Source: DATLFP01 sp035540955 (GTDB lineage: Bacteria > Actinomycetota > Acidimicrobiia > Acidimicrobiales > CADCSY01). Taken from it: DNA of 56,466 nt. Positions 15,637 through 22,923 of this stretch are shown piece after piece; position 1 is the stretch's first letter; each line of letters starts with the position of its first letter. The notes under the pieces were generated by a model, which had not been told where the DNA came from, did no database searches, and worked only from the letters and a program-made list of their open reading frames with translations. A program made the position numbers and the translations under genes. The DNA is taken from the NCBI GenBank assembly GCA_035540955.1, contig DATLFP010000207.1, forward strand, positions 1 through 56,466, given 5' to 3'.

Positions 15637-16392
15637 CTATCCGTCGTCCTCGGCCAGCTCTCGCAGCTGCTGCAGGGACCGGGCCAGCAGCCGCGACACG
15701 TGCATCTGGCTGATGCCGAGCTGCTTGGCGATCTCCGACTGCGTGAGACCCTCGTAGAACCGGAGGTAGAGCATCACCTGCTCGCGTTCGGGCAGCGAGC
15801 CGATCAGTGGGCCGAGCGCGGCCCGACGTTCGGCGGAGGCCATCTCTGGATCGAGCGAGCCGAGCTGGCCGAGCAGGCCCGGGCTCTCCTCGTCGTCGCT
15901 CCGGCCGGCGTCGAGCGAGGTCGAGCGGTAGGCCGAGCCGGCGTCGATGGCTTCGATCACCTCGTCCTCGCTGATCCCCGCTCGCTCCGCGATCTCAGGG
16001 ATGAGCGGCGAGCGGCCCATCTCGAGTGAGAGGTCGTCGACCACCTTCGTGACGCGGAGGTGCAGCTCCTGGACCCGGCGCGGAACCCGCACCGCCCACC
16101 CCTTGTCGCGGAAGTGGCGCTTGAGCTCGCCGACGATCGTCGGTGTCGCGAACGTCGTGAACTCGAGGCCGCGGCTCGGGTCGAAGCGCTCGACCGCCTT
16201 CACCAGGCCCAGCGAGGCCACCTGGACCAGGTCGTCGAGGGGCTCGCCCCGGTTGGAGAAGCGGCGGGCCAGATACTCGGCGAGGCCGAGGTGCGCCTCG
16301 ATGAGGCGGTCGCGCAAGGCGGGTTCGCGACTCTCCGCGAACGCCTCGAACGTTCGCATGAGCTCCTGCTTGTCGTTCCGATCGAGCGCCAT
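15637..16392 (-). CDS. sigF: SigB/SigF-subfamily RNA polymerase sigma factor
   Basis: A 251-residue group 3 sigma factor. Region 2: 'EAHLGLAEYLARRFSNRGEPLDDLVQVASLGLVKAVERFDP' (quoted as the recognisable stretch in parts) with 'FTTFATPTIVGELKRHFRDKGW'. Region 3: 'VPRRVQELHLRV'. Region 4: 'LPEREQVMLYLRFYEGLTQSEIAKQLGIS' with the -35-recognising helix 'QMHVSRLLARS'. This order and the 'RDKGWAVRVPRR' block are typical of SigB/SigF. It lies four bases after an RsbW-like gene, giving the usual anti-sigma/sigma operon, and is likely needed for the csbD promoter next door. Assignment as SigF rather than SigB is by actinobacterial convention. Confidence 0.88.
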   Translation of the reverse strand: MALDRNDKQELMRTFEAFAESREPALRDRLIEAHLGLAEYLARRFSNRGEPLDDLVQVASLGLVKAVERFDPSRGLEFTTFATPTIVGELKRHFRDKGWAVRVPRRVQELHLRVTKVVDDLSLEMGRSPLIPEIAERAGISEDEVIEAIDAGSAYRSTSLDAGRSDDEESPGLLGQLGSLDPEMASAERRAALGPLIGSLPEREQVMLYLRFYEGLTQSEIAKQLGISQMHVSRLLARSLQQLRELAEDDG

Positions 16393-16396
16393 GTCG

Positions 16397-16783
16397 TCAG
16401 CCCGCGGCTCGCTGCTTGCGAAGGCGGAAGCGAAGCCGGTCCCCATCCGAGGTGAGCTCGTGCTCGTCGACGACCGCGGCGAGGATCTGCGCGGACAGCT
16501 CGCTCGGAACCGGGTGACCGCCCTCGCCGGCGAAGGTTCCGGTCCCCTCGATCTCGAGCGCGTCGGGCAGCAACCGGTACGTCAGCGTGAGGTCGCCATC
16601 GCGGCCCTTGGTGCCGACGAGCGCGAAGCACAGCTCGTCCACGGCGATCTTCACGTCTTCGATCTCGTCGAAGTTGAATCCGAGGCGGCCGGCGAGGCCC
16701 GCAGCAGTCAGTCGGGCCACCCGCAGCAGCTGCGGCACGGCCGGCATGGTGAGCTTGACCACTTCGCCGTTCCTGTCGGTCAC
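16397..16783 (-). CDS. RsbW-like anti-sigma factor, degenerate ATPase
   Basis: A 128-residue GHKL-fold protein in an operon with the sigma gene. GTG 16783 has a Shine-Dalgarno (AAGGA). The helix carrying the N-box reads 'VKIAVDELCFALVG', where active RsbW kinases have E-A-C-T-N; the Mg/ATP-coordinating Asn is replaced by Ala. The G1 region is also poor ('TFAGEGG'). It probably binds the sigma factor but may not be a kinase. Two better-conserved paralogues follow upstream. Confidence 0.78.
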   Translation of the reverse strand: MTDRNGEVVKLTMPAVPQLLRVARLTAAGLAGRLGFNFDEIEDVKIAVDELCFALVGTKGRDGDLTLTYRLLPDALEIEGTGTFAGEGGHPVPSELSAQILAAVVDEHELTSDGDRLRFRLRKQRAAG

Positions 16784-16887
16784 GAGCGGGAGTCCTTCCG
16801 GGGATGAGGAGTGGCGGCGAACCTACCGGTCGCTGCGTCGCGCCCAAAGCGGTGGGTCGACGGGAGCGCGCTAGGTTCGATCTTCGT

Positions 16888-17346
16888 GTGGGGGATGCGG
16901 TGCCCGGCTTGACGAGGACCGGGGAGCTCGTGCGCCTCGAGGTTCCCGCGCAGCCGGCATTCGTCGGCGTGGCGAGGTCGGTCGTCGCCGCGGTGGCCGC
17001 GTCGCTCGACGGGTTGGACGACGATCGCCTCGAGGATCTTCGCGTCGCGGTGAGCGAGGCGTGCACGAACGTCGTCGAAGCGCGCCGGCACGACGCCGTG
17101 GAGGACCGGATCGTGGTCACGTGCACCGCTGGTGTCGACGACCTCCAGGTCTGCATCGAGGACAGCGGCAGCGGGTTCGACGCCGGTGACGTACCCGAGG
17201 CACCCGGCCCTGACGCTCCGCCGAACGCGTCCGAGCGGGGCTGGGGTGTCCAGCTCATCCAGGCCCTGGTCGACGAGGTGACGTTCCGCCAGACCGGCGA
17301 CGGGACGGCAGTCGACCTTGTGGTGCGCTTCGATGCCGCGTCCTAG
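16888..17346 (+). CDS. RsbW/SpoIIAB-like ATP-binding regulatory protein
   Basis: A 152-residue GHKL ATPase of the serine-kinase anti-sigma type. The N-box 'VAVSEACTNVVEA', the G1 box 'IEDSGSGFD' and the lid/G2 region 'ERGWGVQLIQALVDEV' are intact. It is divergent from the sigma operon (gap 16784-16887) and converges on a paralogue with which it shares a CTAG at the stop codons. Start GTG 16888; GTG 16900 is also possible. It probably phosphorylates an anti-anti-sigma protein or inhibits a sigma factor. No STAS-domain partner is visible here. Confidence 0.8.
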   Translation: MGDAVPGLTRTGELVRLEVPAQPAFVGVARSVVAAVAASLDGLDDDRLEDLRVAVSEACTNVVEARRHDAVEDRIVVTCTAGVDDLQVCIEDSGSGFDAGDVPEAPGPDAPPNASERGWGVQLIQALVDEVTFRQTGDGTAVDLVVRFDAAS

Positions 17347-17804
17347 GACGGGAGCGACACGCGGAGGAGAACCCGCGTGCCGCGATCGGTCAGGTCGAAC
17401 ACGAGCTCGTCGACGAGCGCGCGCATGAGCTGGATCCCCCAGCCCCGCTCGAGGGCGAGGTGGTCGGGATCCTCGAGCGGCGGACGGACCGGGAGCGAGC
17501 CCGGCGCGAAGCCGTCGCCCCGATCGCGCACCTGCACCTCGAACAGCATGTCGGAGCGCCCGTAGGTCACCTCGATCGGGGTGGCGACACCGGCGCGGGC
17601 CTGCGCCTCGATCGCGTTCGTACAGGCCTCGGACACGGCGATGACGAGATCGTCGATGCGGTCGGGCTGCACGCCGGTCCGAGCCGCTTCGGCGGCGACG
17701 GCTCGGCGAGCGTCAGCGACGGCTGCCGGCCGGGCGGCGATCCGCACCGACGCGGGGCCCGCGCGGTCGTCCGAGCTGTTGTCTCGTAGCGTGACTGACT
17801 CCAT
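17343..17804 (-). CDS. RsbW/SpoIIAB-like ATP-binding regulatory protein (paralogue)
   Basis: A 153-residue GHKL serine-kinase-type protein with 'VIAVSEACTNAIEA', 'VRDRGDGFAPG' and 'LERGWGIQLMRALVDEL'. It is clearly paralogous to the gene ending at 17346; the two stops overlap on a CTAG palindrome, which suggests an inverted duplication or chance packing. ATG 17804 is the start. A weak SigF-like promoter (GTTT-N16-GGGCAC) lies at 17885-17860 on the minus strand, beside the tRNA gene. Confidence 0.8.
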   Translation of the reverse strand: MESVTLRDNSSDDRAGPASVRIAARPAAVADARRAVAAEAARTGVQPDRIDDLVIAVSEACTNAIEAQARAGVATPIEVTYGRSDMLFEVQVRDRGDGFAPGSLPVRPPLEDPDHLALERGWGIQLMRALVDELVFDLTDRGTRVLLRVSLPS

Positions 17805-17886
17805 GGGGGGGCATCGCTGGGTGTGTCGGGAACGGCTCCTCGGAGAGGTTCTCGCTGGTGTGCCCACCGGTGCCGGGGGTGAAACG

Positions 17887-17959
17887 TGGGGGCCGTGGGG
17901 CTCGAACCCACGCGCTTCGGCTTAAAAGGCCGCTGCTCTGCCAGCTGAGCTAGACCCCC
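17887..17959 (-). tRNA. tRNA-Lys (anticodon TTT)
   Basis: A 73-base cloverleaf on the minus strand: acceptor stem GGGGGTC/GGCCCCC with one T-G pair, discriminator A, D-arm GCTC...GAGC, anticodon loop CTTTTAA with TTT at positions 34-36, and T-arm GTGGG-TTCGAGC-CCCAC. The CCA end is not encoded (CACG follows). The outermost anticodon-stem pair is a G-A mismatch. The position between a kinase gene and bacterioferritin gives no hint of an integrated element. Confidence 0.93.
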
Positions 17960-17993
17960 GACACGCGACGGTACCGAGCCGCTCGCCGGTCGC

Positions 17994-18461
17994 TCAGCCG
18001 AGCTGTTCCGCCAGGTAGCCCGGTTCGCCGAGCCGGTCGATGAGGTCGAGCTGGGTCTCGAGCCAGTCGGCGTGCTCCTCCTCACCGTGCAGGATGGTCT
18101 CGAGCAGCTCGCGGCTGCCGTGGTCGCCCCGCTCGATGCAGAGGGCGATGCCCCGGGTCAGCCGGGCGATGGCGTCGCGCTCGAGCTCGAGCGCGAGCCG
18201 GAGCTTCTCGGCCGGCGCCTCGCCGATGCGCACGGCGCCGAGCCGCTGGACGTTGGGGACGCCCTCGAGGAAGAGGATCCGCTCGATCAGGCTGTCGGCG
18301 TCCTTCATCTCGTCGATCGAGTCGTCGCGGAAGTGGGACCCGAGGCGGCCCAGGCCCCAGTTCTCGAACATCTTCGCGTCGAGGAAGTACTGGTTCACCG
18401 CCGTCAGCTCGGCGGTGAGGACCTCGTTCAGCAGCTCGACGACTGCGGGGTCACCCTGCAT
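17994..18461 (-). CDS. bfr: Bacterioferritin
   Basis: A 155-residue four-helix ferritin storing iron as a 24-mer. Numbering matches the E. coli family exactly: Glu18, Tyr25, Glu51, Glu94, Glu127 and His130 of the diiron ferroxidase centre and heme ligand Met52 are present. Residue 54, normally the ferroxidase ligand His, is Asp ('DEMKDAD'). The bacterioferritin-associated ferredoxin gene lies nine bases upstream, giving an iron storage and release operon. Confidence 0.93.
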   Translation of the reverse strand: MQGDPAVVELLNEVLTAELTAVNQYFLDAKMFENWGLGRLGSHFRDDSIDEMKDADSLIERILFLEGVPNVQRLGAVRIGEAPAEKLRLALELERDAIARLTRGIALCIERGDHGSRELLETILHGEEEHADWLETQLDLIDRLGEPGYLAEQLG

Positions 18462-18470
18462 GCCGACTAT

Positions 18471-18659
18471 TCAAGCCGCGCTGGCGGAGCGGAGCTGCAC
18501 CGTCGTCTCGGCGAGGATCGACTCCAGCAGCGCAGCGCAACCGCCGCACTGCGAGCCGGCGCCGCACCGCTCGCCGATGTCGGCGAGGGTCCTCGCCCCG
18601 GCCGCGACCGCGTGGCGCACGGTCGCCTCCCGAACGGCGCGGCAGCTGCAGGCGATCAT
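18471..18659 (-). CDS. bfd: Bacterioferritin-associated ferredoxin
   Basis: A 62-residue [2Fe-2S] BFD-domain protein that passes electrons to bacterioferritin to release stored iron. Cysteines are in the expected pattern: 'MIACSCRAV' (C-x-C) and 'CGAGSQCGGCAALL' (C-x2-C). ATG 18659 overlaps the stop of a small upstream ORF in an ATGA junction. It is nine bases upstream of bfr on the same strand. Confidence 0.9.
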   Translation of the reverse strand: MIACSCRAVREATVRHAVAAGARTLADIGERCGAGSQCGGCAALLESILAETTVQLRSASAA

Positions 18660-18802
18660 CGGAGCACGACCGGCACGCCGTGGTGGGACGCCAGGCGCCG
18701 GGCGAGGTCGAGGGAGATCACCTGCGCGCGGGGGAGCCGGTGGACCACGGCGTGGAGCGTCGCCGTGGGGGCGCCTCGCTCGAGCCGGATCCACGCTCGC
18801 AC
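18656..18802 (-). CDS. Small conserved-looking protein upstream of bfd
   Basis: A 48-residue ORF from GTG 18802 (frame open to 18853) whose TGA overlaps the bfd ATG. The sequence is amphipathic and protein-like ('VRAWIRLERGAP', 'HAVVHRLPRAQVISLDLARRLA', 'GVPVVLR'), with a beta-helix-beta pattern. I do not recognise a family. The ATGA coupling and codon bias argue that it is real; its length argues caution. The remaining 18803-18970 sequence shows no gene and probably holds the promoters of the two divergent units. Confidence 0.45.
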   Translation of the reverse strand: MRAWIRLERGAPTATLHAVVHRLPRAQVISLDLARRLASHHGVPVVLR

Positions 18803-18970
18803 GGCACCGAGGGTAACCGCCGCCCACCGATCTCGTCCAGAAGCCCGAACCACATGAGTTCAGGGCACCTAACGGAGGCTGCCCGCCCCAGCTGACCGCC
18901 CGAATGGGCTGATGCCGCCCATGAACGCCCTCTGTGCTCAAGTCGCCACGCAGGCGACCGATGGTTCACC

Positions 18971-20497
18971 GTGCCCTCCCGCACGACCCGAGCCCTGACC
19001 ACCGTCGCGCTGAGCGTGATCCTGGGCCTGGTCGCCCTCGTGCCGGGCAGCGGTGTCCACGCGCACGGCGGCGCGCCGTCCTCGGTGGCGGCGCCTGCCG
19101 TCGGCGACCGGTTCGGTGACGCGAGCGACTTCGGCTCGATGGCGGGTCGGCCCCTCGCCCAGCCGGTGGTCGGCATCGCCGCCACGCGCAGCGGCAAGGG
19201 CTACTGGTTGGTCGCCCGCGACGGCGGCATCTTCTCCTTCGGCGACGCCGCGTTCCACGGGTCGACGGGCGCGATCCGGCTGAACCAGCCGATCGTGGGC
19301 ATCACGGCGACGCCGTCGGGCAGGGGCTACTGGTTCGTGGCCGCCGACGGCGGCGTGTTCTCCTTCGGCGACGCCGCGTTCCACGGATCGACGGGCGCGA
19401 TCCGGCTGAACCAGCCGATCGTGGGCATGGCGGCGACGCCGTCGGGCAAGGGCTACTGGCTGGTCGCCCGCGACGGCGGCATCTTCAGCTTCGGCGATGC
19501 CCGGTTCCTGGGCGGGACGGGCGACCGTCGGCTGAACCAGCCCATCGTCGGCATGGCGACCACGCCGTCGGGCGCCGGCTACTGGTTGGTGACCGGAGAC
19601 GGCGCCGTCTTCCCCTTCGGCGATGCCCGCGACCACGGTTCGGCCGCCGGGCGCGCCGGCCAGCCCGTCGTCGGCATGGCGATCGCTGCGCAGGGCGCCG
19701 GCTACTGGCTCGGCACCACCGACGCTGCCGTCTTCCCCTTCGGCCGCGCCACGGCGTTCGGCTCCGGCTCCACCTACTCGCCGGTCGTCGGCATCGCCGC
19801 CACGCCCTCCGGTGCCGGGTACTGGCTGGCCACGGCCGCCGGCGGCGTCATCTCCACCGTCGCGCCCATCGCCTCCGACGGCTCCTTCGGGTTCCTCCGC
19901 ATCGGGCGGTCGGGCACGCCGGTCCGCTACAACCCGTGCACCGACGTCCGGTACGTGGTCAACCCGGACGCCGCGCCGCCGGGGGCCGTGGAGGAGGTCA
20001 AGACCGCGTTCGCCCGGCTGGCGACCGCCACCGGCATCCGCTTCGTGTACGAGGGCGCCACCACCGAGCCCCACGTCCGCTTCGGCCAGCGCCGCTCGTA
20101 CCAACCGGACCGGTACGGCGAGCGGTGGGCGCCGGTGCTGATCTCGTGGTCGAGCGCGGAGGTCGAGCCCCTGCTCGCCGGCGGCACACTCGGCTATGGC
20201 GGATCGACGTCGTACTGGGCGGGGAGCTCCGACGAGGCGTTCATCACCGGCGAGGTCGTCTTCGACATCGAGAACTCGCTGCTGCGCGCCGGCTTCGGTC
20301 CCGGCCTGACCCGGGGGAACCTGATCCTCCACGAGCTGGGGCACCTGATCGGTCTCGATCACGTCGAGGACCGGAGCCAGCTGATGTTCCCGTCGATCCA
20401 CTCGGGCTCGTCCGACGGGTTCGCAAGCGGTGATCTCTCCGGCCTCGCCCAGCTCGGTGCCCGCCAGCGCTGCCTCGACGTCGCCGGCCCCCGCTAG
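18971..20497 (+). CDS. Secreted 'GYW' repeat protein with C-terminal matrixin-like metalloprotease
   Basis: A 508-residue exported protein. A signal peptide (residues 1-32, 'TTVALSVILGLVALVPG') is followed by six to seven repeats of about 40-42 residues, each built as 'QPIVGMAATPSGKGYWLVA' and 'DGGIFSFGDA.FHGSTG', a beta-propeller-like pattern common in secreted acidimicrobial proteins. Residues about 310-500 form a matrixin/astacin-type zinc protease with 'LILHELGHLIGLDHV' (HExxHxxGxxH) and a Met-turn candidate 'SQLMFPSI'. Start GTG 18971 has no strong Shine-Dalgarno. A cell-surface or matrix protease targeted by the repeats is my inference. Confidence 0.82.
   Translation: MPSRTTRALTTVALSVILGLVALVPGSGVHAHGGAPSSVAAPAVGDRFGDASDFGSMAGRPLAQPVVGIAATRSGKGYWLVARDGGIFSFGDAAFHGSTGAIRLNQPIVGITATPSGRGYWFVAADGGVFSFGDAAFHGSTGAIRLNQPIVGMAATPSGKGYWLVARDGGIFSFGDARFLGGTGDRRLNQPIVGMATTPSGAGYWLVTGDGAVFPFGDARDHGSAAGRAGQPVVGMAIAAQGAGYWLGTTDAAVFPFGRATAFGSGSTYSPVVGIAATPSGAGYWLATAAGGVISTVAPIASDGSFGFLRIGRSGTPVRYNPCTDVRYVVNPDAAPPGAVEEVKTAFARLATATGIRFVYEGATTEPHVRFGQRRSYQPDRYGERWAPVLISWSSAEVEPLLAGGTLGYGGSTSYWAGSSDEAFITGEVVFDIENSLLRAGFGPGLTRGNLILHELGHLIGLDHVEDRSQLMFPSIHSGSSDGFASGDLSGLAQLGARQRCLDVAGPR
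19232..19428 (+). repeat. Near-identical 126-bp coding repeats inside the GYW protein gene
   Basis: Bases 19232-19302 and 19358-19428 are 71-base copies, 126 bases (42 codons) apart, differing at a single position. Neighbouring units are far more diverged, which indicates a recent unit duplication or gene conversion. Confidence 0.85.
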
Positions 20498-20525
20498 GTC
20501 TCACCGACCCCGGCACAATCGGTGG

Positions 20526-22130
20526 GTGTCGTCCCTGCTCGCGCGCGGTGTGACCCGGACGTACGGCCCGGCCGTGCTCGTCGAGGGCATCGACCTGACC
20601 GTCGCTCCCGGTGACCGGATCGGGCTCGTCGGCGCCAACGGGGCCGGCAAGACGACGCTCCTGCGGGCCCTCGCCGGCATCGACCCCCTCGACGGCGGCT
20701 CCATCCGCCGGACGCCGGCGACGACCACCGTCGGCTACCTGCCCCAGGAGCCCGAGCGGCGGCCGGGGGAGACGCTCCGCATGTTCCTGCGCCGCCGCAC
20801 CGGCGTCGGGGATGCCGAGGCGATGCTCGAGCGGACCGCCGAGGCGCTGGGGAGCGGCGGCGGCGAGGACGCCTACAGCAGCGCGCTGGAGCGCTATCTC
20901 GCCCTCGGCGGCCCCGACCTCGACGCCCGCGCCGGGGCGGTCCTCGCCGAGCTCGGGCTCCCCGTCGCCACCCTCGACCAGCAGATGTCGCACCTCTCGG
21001 GTGGTCAGGCAGCCCGGGCGTCGCTGGCGTCGCTCCTGGTGGCCCGCTTCGACGTGTTCCTGCTCGACGAGCCGACGAACGACCTCGACCTCGACGGCCT
21101 CGAGCGGCTCGAAGCCTGGGTGCGAGCGCTCGACGCCGGGTTGGTGGTGGTCTCCCACGATCGCGAGTTCCTCGAGCGCACGGTTCGGTCGGTGCTCGAG
21201 CTCGACGAGGTGACCCACCGTGGCGCACTGTTCAACGGCGGGTGGCTCGCGTACCTCGAGGCCCGGGCGACCGCCCGCCGCCACGCCGAGGACGCCTACG
21301 ACGCCTTCGTCGACCGGCGCGACTCGCTGCGGCGGAGGGCCCAGCAGCAACGGGAGTGGGCCCAGCAGGGGCAGAGCAAGGTGCGCAGGAGCGGAGAGCC
21401 CGACAAGCACATCCGCCACTTCAAGACGGTGCAGACCGAGAAGCTGGCCGGCAAGGCGCGGGCGACGGAGCGTCAGCTCGAGCGCCTCGACGTGGTCGAC
21501 AAGCCGTGGGAGGGCTGGGAGCTGCACCTGTCGATCGCGTCGTCGGGCCGCAGCGGTGACGTCGTCGTGCGGCTGCGGGAGGCCGTCGTCCGCCGGGGTG
21601 CGTTCGCCCTCGGCCCGCTCGACCTGGAGATCGGGTGGGGCGAACGGATCGGGATCCTCGGTCCGAACGGGTCGGGGAAGACGACGTTGCTCGACGCCAT
21701 CCTCGGACGGATCCCGCTGGCCGGCGGCTCGCGGTGGTTCGGTCCCGGGGTCGTCGTCGGGGAGCTCGATCAGCGTCGCCGGCGCTTCTTGGCGGACGGC
21801 GCGCTGCTCGAGACCTTCGGCGGGGAGGCCGGACTGCTCCCGCAGGAGGCCCGGTCGCTGCTGGCCAAGTTCGGGCTCGGCGCCGAGCACGTCGCGCGGC
21901 CGGCGTCGACGCTCTCGCCCGGCGAGCGCACGCGCACGGAGCTGGCCCTGCTCATGGCGCGGGGTGTGAACTGCCTCGTCCTCGACGAGCCGACCAACCA
22001 CCTCGACCTTCCCGCCATCGAGCAGCTGGAGCACGCCCTGGCGACCTGGGATGGCACCCTCGTGCTCGTCACGCACGACCGGCGCCTGCTGGCCAGCGTC
22101 GAGCTGACCCGCGAGATCCGCCTGGGCTGA
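20526..22130 (+). CDS. ABC-F family ATPase
   Basis: A 534-residue protein with two ABC cassettes and no membrane segments. NBD1: Walker A 'GANGAGKTT', signature 'LSGGQAARASL', Walker B 'FLLDEPTNDLD'. NBD2: 'GPNGSGKTT', 'LSPGERTRTELALL', 'LVLDEPTNHLDLPAIEQ'. The linker between them (residues about 245-340) is basic and helical, as in ribosome-binding ABC-F factors. These proteins rescue or protect ribosomes, and some confer antibiotic resistance. GTG 20526 is chosen because the sequence becomes ABC-like just after it ('LLARGVTRTYGP'). A WhiB7-like regulator is in the same window, and ABC-F genes are typical WhiB7 targets, though no direct link is seen. Confidence 0.9.
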   Translation: MSSLLARGVTRTYGPAVLVEGIDLTVAPGDRIGLVGANGAGKTTLLRALAGIDPLDGGSIRRTPATTTVGYLPQEPERRPGETLRMFLRRRTGVGDAEAMLERTAEALGSGGGEDAYSSALERYLALGGPDLDARAGAVLAELGLPVATLDQQMSHLSGGQAARASLASLLVARFDVFLLDEPTNDLDLDGLERLEAWVRALDAGLVVVSHDREFLERTVRSVLELDEVTHRGALFNGGWLAYLEARATARRHAEDAYDAFVDRRDSLRRRAQQQREWAQQGQSKVRRSGEPDKHIRHFKTVQTEKLAGKARATERQLERLDVVDKPWEGWELHLSIASSGRSGDVVVRLREAVVRRGAFALGPLDLEIGWGERIGILGPNGSGKTTLLDAILGRIPLAGGSRWFGPGVVVGELDQRRRRFLADGALLETFGGEAGLLPQEARSLLAKFGLGAEHVARPASTLSPGERTRTELALLMARGVNCLVLDEPTNHLDLPAIEQLEHALATWDGTLVLVTHDRRLLASVELTREIRLG

Positions 22131-22169
22131 CGACCGTCGCAGACCTCGTGCGCGGGCAGGTCTCGGCGG

Positions 22170-22664
22170 TCAGCGACGCAGGAGGCGCCGGAACAGCCCG
22201 CGGCGGGGCGGCCGATCGGCGTCCTCCTGCTCGGGGCCGGGCGCGTCGAGGTCGACGGCGAGCGCCGCCGCGGTCGCCTCCACGGCCGGCAGCGCGTCGA
22301 AGGCGGCATCGACGACGCGGGTCAGCTCGCCGCGGAGCCGCACGACGGCGGTGGCGAGGGCCGCGAGGTCGTGCACGGCCACCTTCCCGGTGGCGGCGGC
22401 GTCGGCGGCGATCGCCAGCGTCTCGGCGGTGGCGGACGACTCCGCCGCGAGCGTCCGGGCCCGCGCCGTCTCCGCCTCCGCTTCGGCGAGCTGGGCCCGA
22501 GCCTGATCGACGATGGCTGCCGCCTCGCGCCGAGCGTCGGCCACGATCTGCTCCGCTTCGGTCCGGGCGTCGGCGTACAGCCGGATCCAGGCCGCGTCGA
22601 GCTCGCAGAGCCAGGCCTCGATCTGCTCCTCGGCATCGCGCAGTGCCTGCTCGGCGGCGTCCAT
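22170..22664 (-). CDS. Alanine-rich coiled-coil protein
   Basis: A 164-residue protein dominated by long Ala/Glu/Arg heptads (residues about 3-90, 'EAEQIVADARREAAAIVDQARAQ' type pattern), then a short helical region and a basic tail 'RRGLFRRLLRR'. It resembles the coiled-coil segments of DivIVA-like or ATP-synthase-b-like proteins, but no defined domain is recognisable. The basic amphipathic tail could touch membrane. ATG 22664; the same frame stays open much farther upstream, but that is antisense to the ABC1 kinase gene. It is divergent from the DksA-like gene. Confidence 0.62.
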   Translation of the reverse strand: MDAAEQALRDAEEQIEAWLCELDAAWIRLYADARTEAEQIVADARREAAAIVDQARAQLAEAEAETARARTLAAESSATAETLAIAADAAATGKVAVHDLAALATAVVRLRGELTRVVDAAFDALPAVEATAAALAVDLDAPGPEQEDADRPPRRGLFRRLLRR

Positions 22665-22725
22665 CACCGACAACGGTAGGTCGGTGGTTCGCCGTGGTCG
22701 CGGGATGCCATCTACCGTCGCGGCG

Positions 22726-22923
22726 ATGGAGTCGTCCGATCTCGAGGGCGCCGAGCGCGATGTCGAGGACGTCGAGCGAGCGCTGGAGCGGCTCGACGAG
22801 GGCACGTACGGGACCTGCGAGGTGTGCGGCGAGCCCATCGGCGACGACGTGCTGGAGGCCTCGCCCGCGGCCCGGGACTGCGGCAGGCACGCGGGGGGCC
22901 CGGAGCGAAGCCCCACGGCGTGA
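22726..22923 (+). CDS. DksA/TraR-type zinc finger protein
   Basis: A 65-residue protein with an acidic N-terminal helix ('EDVERALERLDEGTYGTCEVCG' pattern) and one zinc finger: C-x2-C in 'CEVCGEPIG' and a Cys..His pair in 'DCGRH'. The second pair is Cys/His rather than the canonical Cys/Cys. It is shorter than DksA and lacks its coiled coil, as in actinobacterial TraR-like proteins; the role is unknown but probably transcriptional. ATG 22726. Its TGA overlaps the GTG of the ABC1-type kinase gene. Confidence 0.78.
   Translation: MESSDLEGAERDVEDVERALERLDEGTYGTCEVCGEPIGDDVLEASPAARDCGRHAGGPERSPTA

Noticed and set aside
17860..17885. SigF-type promoter for the third RsbW-like gene
   Set aside because: GTTT-N16-GGGCAC departs from GGGTA at the key T and partly adjoins the tRNA; not listed as a feature.
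18938..20401. 487-codon minus-strand frame
   Set aside because: Antisense to the GYW repeat protein; its apparent internal repeats simply mirror the coding repeats.
20244..22076. 610-codon minus-strand frame
   Set aside because: Antisense to the ABC-F gene, which has all ATPase motifs.
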